DNA of 64,000 nt from positions 95,976 through 159,975 of the forward strand of contig JAYRWE010000039.1 in assembly GCA_041918175.1 (NCBI GenBank), in the 5' to 3' direction. Made by a program: the position numbers and the translations under genes. Origin of the DNA: JABWAN01 sp041918175. Lineage in GTDB: Bacteria; Zhuqueibacterota; Zhuqueibacteria; Zhuqueibacterales; Zhuqueibacteraceae. The notes below the pieces were generated by a model, which worked only from the letters and a program-made list of their open reading frames with translations, was not told the DNA's origin and did no database searches. This document shows positions 60,195 through 64,000 of this stretch, in pieces; within the stretch, counting starts at the first letter, position 1; each line of letters starts with the position of its first letter.

Positions 60195-63100
60195 TCATTT
60201 TACGACGAGCATTTTTTTCAGCTCGCGATAGTTGCCGGCTTGCATGGAGTAGAAATAAACTCCGGAAGCGTAATTCTGCGCGCGAAACTCCACGCGGTGC
60301 TCGCCCGGCGGCAATTCTTGATTCACCAATTCCGCGACGGCCACGCCGAGCGTGTTATACACGACGATCTTCACGTGCGTCTTTTCCGGCAGCGCGAAAG
60401 AGATCGTGGTCGAGGGATTAAAAGGATTCGGCAAATTTTGCGCGAGCACAAATTGCGCGTTGCGCTTTTCATTAAACAAAACCAGCCGCGTGAGTGGCGC
60501 AGCAATGACGAGCGCCTTGCCCTCTTCGAGCTTCTCGTGGAGCAGGCCGCCATTCACGCCGTCTTTGATGATCAGCGTTCCGCCGTTGAGATTGTGCGGC
60601 GTGATTTGAAGCGGATACCGCGCGGAGCTGAGAAGAATGTCGTGCTTCTCGCTTGCCAGGCTTTCCACGAAACGATCGCTGCCGAAACGCGCGTCGAAAA
60701 TGCCCGGCGGCGGAATCGGCGGCAACTCGAAACGAGGATCGCGCTCGTTGTTCACGGCCAAATATAATGTCGCACTTCGGCCTTCACTGTCGCGCATGTG
60801 CAAGCGCGGCCAACTTTCATTAACCAACAAATGATCCGGCTCGCCATTGCCTTTCGCGTTTGCGGCAGTGGGAATTTGCAAGGTTCCGGCTTGGCTGGTT
60901 TTCACCCAATAACCTTTGCCCGCGGTTAAAGTCGTTGCAGCCACGTAGCCGTTGCTATAGCCGAAGTAATTCGAACTCACGATGCCGCTCGGCGTGCTCG
61001 TGATCGCGTTCGTGGCCACGTCCGCATCGAACGGGCCGATGATGTTCCAACCCGCATTCACGGCAATGGTTTTCGGCGAGACGATTGCGCCGGTTATGGC
61101 ATATGTGCGCGCCGCGTTGAATTTGAGCCAGTAGCCGTTGCCGTTGGCGAGCGTCGAGGCCGTCACATAGCCGTTGTTGAAAGAATAAGCCGGCGAGGCT
61201 GCATCGGGAAACAAGCTGCTCACGGCCATGTTCGCCGCGGCCACGGGAATGGAAACGATGTTCCAACCCGCATCCACCGCAACGTTGCGCGTGACGTCGG
61301 AGGTGCGCTCGATCTTCAACGAAGTGATGCCGGTGTTCGTCAGCGCGTAGCTGCTTTGCGCTTTCATGTCGACGTTCACGATATTGCCGGTGATTTCGTC
61401 TTTGAGGAAGAAACCGCCGCTCGGGAAATCCGCGATATTCCACGAGAACGTGATCGTGCCCGTGGTCGCGGGTTGAAAACGCATGCGCCAAGTGGCGGCT
61501 TGCTCGCTGTCGTTGCGATAATCTCGGAGCGAAGCTTGCGTCGCATTGGGCAACTCAAAACGCGCATCAAACACGCCGCTCGGCGGAATAGGAGGCAACT
61601 CCGCTTCGCCGCACGCCGCGTCGAGGTTGTTCGTGGCATTGGGGCCTTGTCCCAATGTGATGATGCCGCTGTTATTGCTCACATCGCGCACTGTGATATT
61701 GTTTTGCCACGTGAGCGGGCAAGTTCCTCCAATCGTGAAGTTGCCGGGGTTGTTGCCGAACACGCTCGTGTTTGAAACGGATTCCACGCGCACGCGACAG
61801 GTGCTTGAGGGATTATTCGGAACGGTTATGCTTTGACTGCCGTCGTTCGCGGTGTTGGAAGCGAGCGTAATCGGAAACGTCGCGCCGCCATCGGTTGAAA
61901 GTTTGATATTGACGTTGCCGGTGACATTACTCGAAGTCCATGTCACGGTTTGCGAAGAGCCTACGCTCCACGTCGCGCCCACGGCCGGCGCGGTGACGGT
62001 GATGCTCGGCGTGGTTTGCGTTTGGATCGTAAAGTTGCCGGGATTATTGCCGAACGCGCTCGTGTTCGCAACGGATTCCACGCGCACGCGGCAGGTCGTG
62101 GAAGGATTGTTGGGAACCGTAATGCTCTGCGTACCGTCGTTCGCCGTGTTGGAAGCAAGCGTGATCGGGAACGTTGCTCCGCCATCAGTCGAGAGTTTGA
62201 TGTTCATATTGCCGGTGACGTTGGTTGAGCTCCACGACACCGTTTGCGAGGAGCCGACGGTCCATGTTGCGCCCGTGGCCGGCGCGGTGACCGTGATGTT
62301 TTGCGGTAATGGAATCGCCGTGACCAGCACTCCGACGGAAGCTTCATCGGGATCATTCGAAGCGACGGCAATGGTGCCGGTTTGGGTCGTGGCACCAACC
62401 AAATTCCAATCGACATTTACCGTCACGCTCTGGCTCGCGTTGGGCGCAAGATTGAACGGCGTGGCGGGATAACCCGTGGCCGTCAAAAAATTGCGATTCG
62501 AAGAAATGGAATTGACAGTCAACGTGCCGGTTCCGAGGTTTTGAATCAGAAAGGTGTTTGCACCTCCGCCGCCTGCCGCCGCGTAAACGGATTGGATCGC
62601 GGCGATATCGCTTTGGGTCAAGCCAGTGACTACGCCGTGATAGCTTGCGTACATCACGGAGTTGGGATCCGTCAAATGTTCCAGGCCGAGGCTGTGCCCG
62701 GCTTCGTGCAGCGCCACGGTGAATTGATGAATGTTGCCGGTGAGCGACCAGGTCTCGTCTTCGTCGAAGTGCATGTCGCCCCCAATGGGTTCGGAATTGG
62801 GCGGCGCCGGAAAATAGGCGTGCGCGAGCACACTACCGGGCCCGTCAAACGCGGAACCGTCGCCGTGTGCGCCTGCTGCCCAAAGGATGTCGATCGAGCG
62901 ATTCAGGCCTGTGGAAGAAGTGCGCGTGAAAGTGACCTGCGCATATTGACTCCATTCCGTGAAGCCTTTTTCAACCTCGGCCTCTTCCTGGGTTCCAGCA
63001 ATGTCCGGCGTGCCGCTGTCGAAATGATACGTAAGCGCGGCCGAGCCCAAGCCCGGGCCGTCCCAACCATCGGCGTGCGCGGCGAAATTCGGAGTCGGAC

Positions 63101-64000
63101 CGTAAAGCGTCATTGCGCCGGAACAAAAATACGTCGGCTGCAAATTCAACAGCCGATCATTGACCGCGCCGAGCCAGGCAATATTCTCGTTTTCCGACAA
63201 GCGCGCGAGCACTTCGTTTGTGCCCGTGACCAGGCGGATGTAATCGGGCAAGCTCGGATGAATTTTAAATTCGCCGCCCGCGACGGTGATGACGGCTTCC
63301 AACTCTTTCGCGCTCACGTCGTGAAACGCTTCCAATATCACCGTGAGCGTTGCTTGCGCGGAAGAGAGGCGCTGAAGCTGCTCGTGTACCACGTCGCTGT
63401 ATTTGTCCTCGGGCATGAGCTGCCCGAGCCAGCGAATGGTTGCCATGCGCGCGGCTTCAAAATCGTGCGGCACGCTCGCGACCACGGCGTTGTGCGGAAC
63501 ATAATTGAGCGGACGAATATCATGCTGCGCCAATTCTTGCAAAGAGGGCAGCGAAGTGAATTGCAAGAGCACGTGTTTGCGTTCGTTGCCTTGGCCTTGC
63601 GCGAGCGTGAGTGACTCCGCGGGATCGGGCACGAATTGCCGATTCCGCAAGCGCAGCGCAAAACGCGCGTTCGCGAAAGAATTGGCGCCGGTTTGTTGAA
63701 TGGTCAGAGACGTGGGCGTGACATTGATGTCGGGAATTTGAGGCCCGCCCTCATAAGTTCTGCTCGCGGAATTGTTCGTTTCGTTGGTCTCGGCGATGAT
63801 GTTGGTGAGATCCAAAACTCCAGAAATGGTGTTCGTGCCCGAAGGCCAGGTGATGGCCGCGCTGCACCAAGTGACATTGTTGGTGTTTGCGCCACCGCTG
63901 ATGGTTCCGGCGCAAATCGCCGCACCGTTCATCCGCAGTTCCACTTGGAAGCTGTTCGCCGCTGTTGTGCCGGTGTTGCGCCACTCCATGTGGACATAAT
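60195..64000 (-). CDS. Secreted M10 metalloprotease within a multi-domain protein, 5' end beyond window
   Basis: The frame continues past the right edge (YVH precedes the first Met, completing a CARDB motif YVHMEWRNTG). At least 1268 residues remain. Modules: CARDB; first part of an ASPM/Hydin-type Ig domain (INVTPTSLTIQQTGANSF); a subtilase-propeptide-like segment (HVLLQFTSLPSLQELAQHDI; YVPHNAVVASVPHD); M10 metalloprotease with HEAGHSLGLEH (62676-62708) and Met-turn SVMY; second part of the Ig domain (NTFLIQNLGTGTLTVNSI); two near-identical Ig units; ELPP-FDAR domain; two beta segments with 'GWNI(V/I)'; second ELPP-FDAR-like domain; FlgD-Ig (NLPNPFNPSTTISFALPEKT). Zn-dependent, secreted. Substrate unknown. 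Confidence 0.9.
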   Translation of the reverse strand, partial: YVHMEWRNTGTTAANSFQVELRMNGAAICAGTISGGANTNNVTWCSAAITWPSGTNTISGVLDLTNIIAETNETNNSASRTYEGGPQIPDINVTPTSLTIQQTGANSFANARFALRLRNRQFVPDPAESLTLAQGQGNERKHVLLQFTSLPSLQELAQHDIRPLNYVPHNAVVASVPHDFEAARMATIRWLGQLMPEDKYSDVVHEQLQRLSSAQATLTVILEAFHDVSAKELEAVITVAGGEFKIHPSLPDYIRLVTGTNEVLARLSENENIAWLGAVNDRLLNLQPTYFCSGAMTLYGPTPNFAAHADGWDGPGLGSAALTYHFDSGTPDIAGTQEEAEVEKGFTEWSQYAQVTFTRTSSTGLNRSIDILWAAGAHGDGSAFDGPGSVLAHAYFPAPPNSEPIGGDMHFDEDETWSLTGNIHQFTVALHEAGHSLGLEHLTDPNSVMYASYHGVVTGLTQSDIAAIQSVYAAAGGGGANTFLIQNLGTGTLTVNSISSNRNFLTATGYPATPFNLAPNASQSVTVNVDWNLVGATTQTGTIAVASNDPDEASVGVLVTAIPLPQNITVTAPATGATWTVGSSQTVSWSSTNVTGNMNIKLSTDGGATFPITLASNTANDGTQSITVPNNPSTTCRVRVESVANTSAFGNNPGNFTIQTQTTPSITVTAPAVGATWSVGSSQTVTWTSSNVTGNVNIKLSTDGGATFPITLASNTANDGSQSITVPNNPSSTCRVRVESVSNTSVFGNNPGNFTIGGTCPLTWQNNITVRDVSNNSGIITLGQGPNATNNLDAACGEAELPPIPPSGVFDARFELPNATQASLRDYRNDSEQAATWRMRFQPATTGTITFSWNIADFPSGGFFLKDEITGNIVNVDMKAQSSYALTNTGITSLKIERTSDVTRNVAVDAGWNIVSIPVAAANMAVSSLFPDAASPAYSFNNGYVTASTLANGNGYWLKFNAARTYAITGAIVSPKTIAVNAGWNIIGPFDADVATNAITSTPSGIVSSNYFGYSNGYVAATTLTAGKGYWVKTSQAGTLQIPTAANAKGNGEPDHLLVNESWPRLHMRDSEGRSATLYLAVNNERDPRFELPPIPPPGIFDARFGSDRFVESLASEKHDILLSSARYPLQITPHNLNGGTLIIKDGVNGGLLHEKLEEGKALVIAAPLTRLVLFNEKRNAQFVLAQNLPNPFNPSTTISFALPEKTHVKIVVYNTLGVAVAELVNQELPPGEHRVEFRAQNYASGVYFYSMQAGNYRELKKMLVVK
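61729..62301 (-). repeat. Tandem Ig-like domain duplication (intragenic)
   Basis: Two ~297-bp units nearly identical in DNA (e.g. GTAAAGTTGCCGGGATTATT against GTGAAGTTGCCGGGGTTGTT). They encode ITVTAPATGATWTVGSSQTV-type modules. Recent tandem duplication. Confidence 0.85.

Overview
The window comes from a bacterial chromosome of intermediate, slightly GC-rich composition. Five secreted proteins end in a FlgD-Ig-like sorting module with a 'YPNPFN'-type lead-in (complete ORFs at 43448, 44781, 50979 and 57081-60056, and a 5'-truncated one at 60195-64000). Together with a TonB/ExbBD operon, LytS/LytTR and NtrB/NtrC pairs and several lipoproteins, this suggests an uncultured Gram-negative of the FCB / KSB1-Calditrichota type. 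That placement is inference; no rRNA or tRNA gene was seen.

Layout. (1) 1-2.4 kb, minus strand: a sulfur-handling operon (DUF2270 membrane protein, TusA-like carrier, MBL-rhodanese protein cut by the left edge). (2) 2.6-5.8 kb, plus: a LytS/LytTR two-component pair and a secreted LolA-like protein. (3) 5.9-10.9 kb, minus: a complete BMP-type nucleoside ABC importer (lipoprotein, double ATPase, two permeases). (4) 11-13.5 kb, minus: a HicAB toxin-antitoxin module with a third small gene, then a MoaD/ThiS-like protein paired with a BNR beta-propeller protein. (5) 13.7-28.4 kb: about 20 small, mostly unrelated accessory genes, all on the minus strand (VOC, SRPBCC, LysE, MATE, DUF1801, AlkC, DUF4256, DUF2200, RibD-like, TfoX, YCII, ankyrin, DUF2652). 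They are interspersed with truncated remnants of the same kinds of gene, with dispersed inverted-repeat elements, and with a short run of integron-like gene cassettes (23.1-24.7 kb) recognisable by attC-type sites. At 28.6-28.95 kb lies a decayed copy of the AlkC-DUF4256 block found at 19.8-21.6 kb. (6) 29.1-35.7 kb, plus: Tex, an NtrB-like kinase, an NtrC-like sigma-54 activator and a metallophosphoesterase whose genes overlap. (7) 36-43.1 kb, plus: a STAS-ExbB-ExbD-ExbD-TonB-small membrane protein-PstS-like-TPR operon preceded by a sequence that matches the sigma-54 -24/-12 consensus, then a lipoprotein gene. (8) 43.4-64 kb: very large modular secreted proteins (VWA/CARDB/cohesin/dockerin; eight CHRD domains; an M10 metalloprotease apparently inserted into an Ig-like domain), plus RpiB-like and RlmB-like housekeeping genes.

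The most interesting signals are: the attC-bounded cassettes inside a one-strand accretion zone full of gene remnants; the internally deleted duplicate block; a recurrent, unnamed domain with an 'ELPPxPPxGxFDARF' signature, four copies in two neighbouring secreted proteins; the duplicated CHRD supermodule; the protease-in-Ig insertion; and the sigma-54 promoter that links an NtrC-type regulator to the TonB-type operon beside it. All family names come from reading the translations, without database searches.
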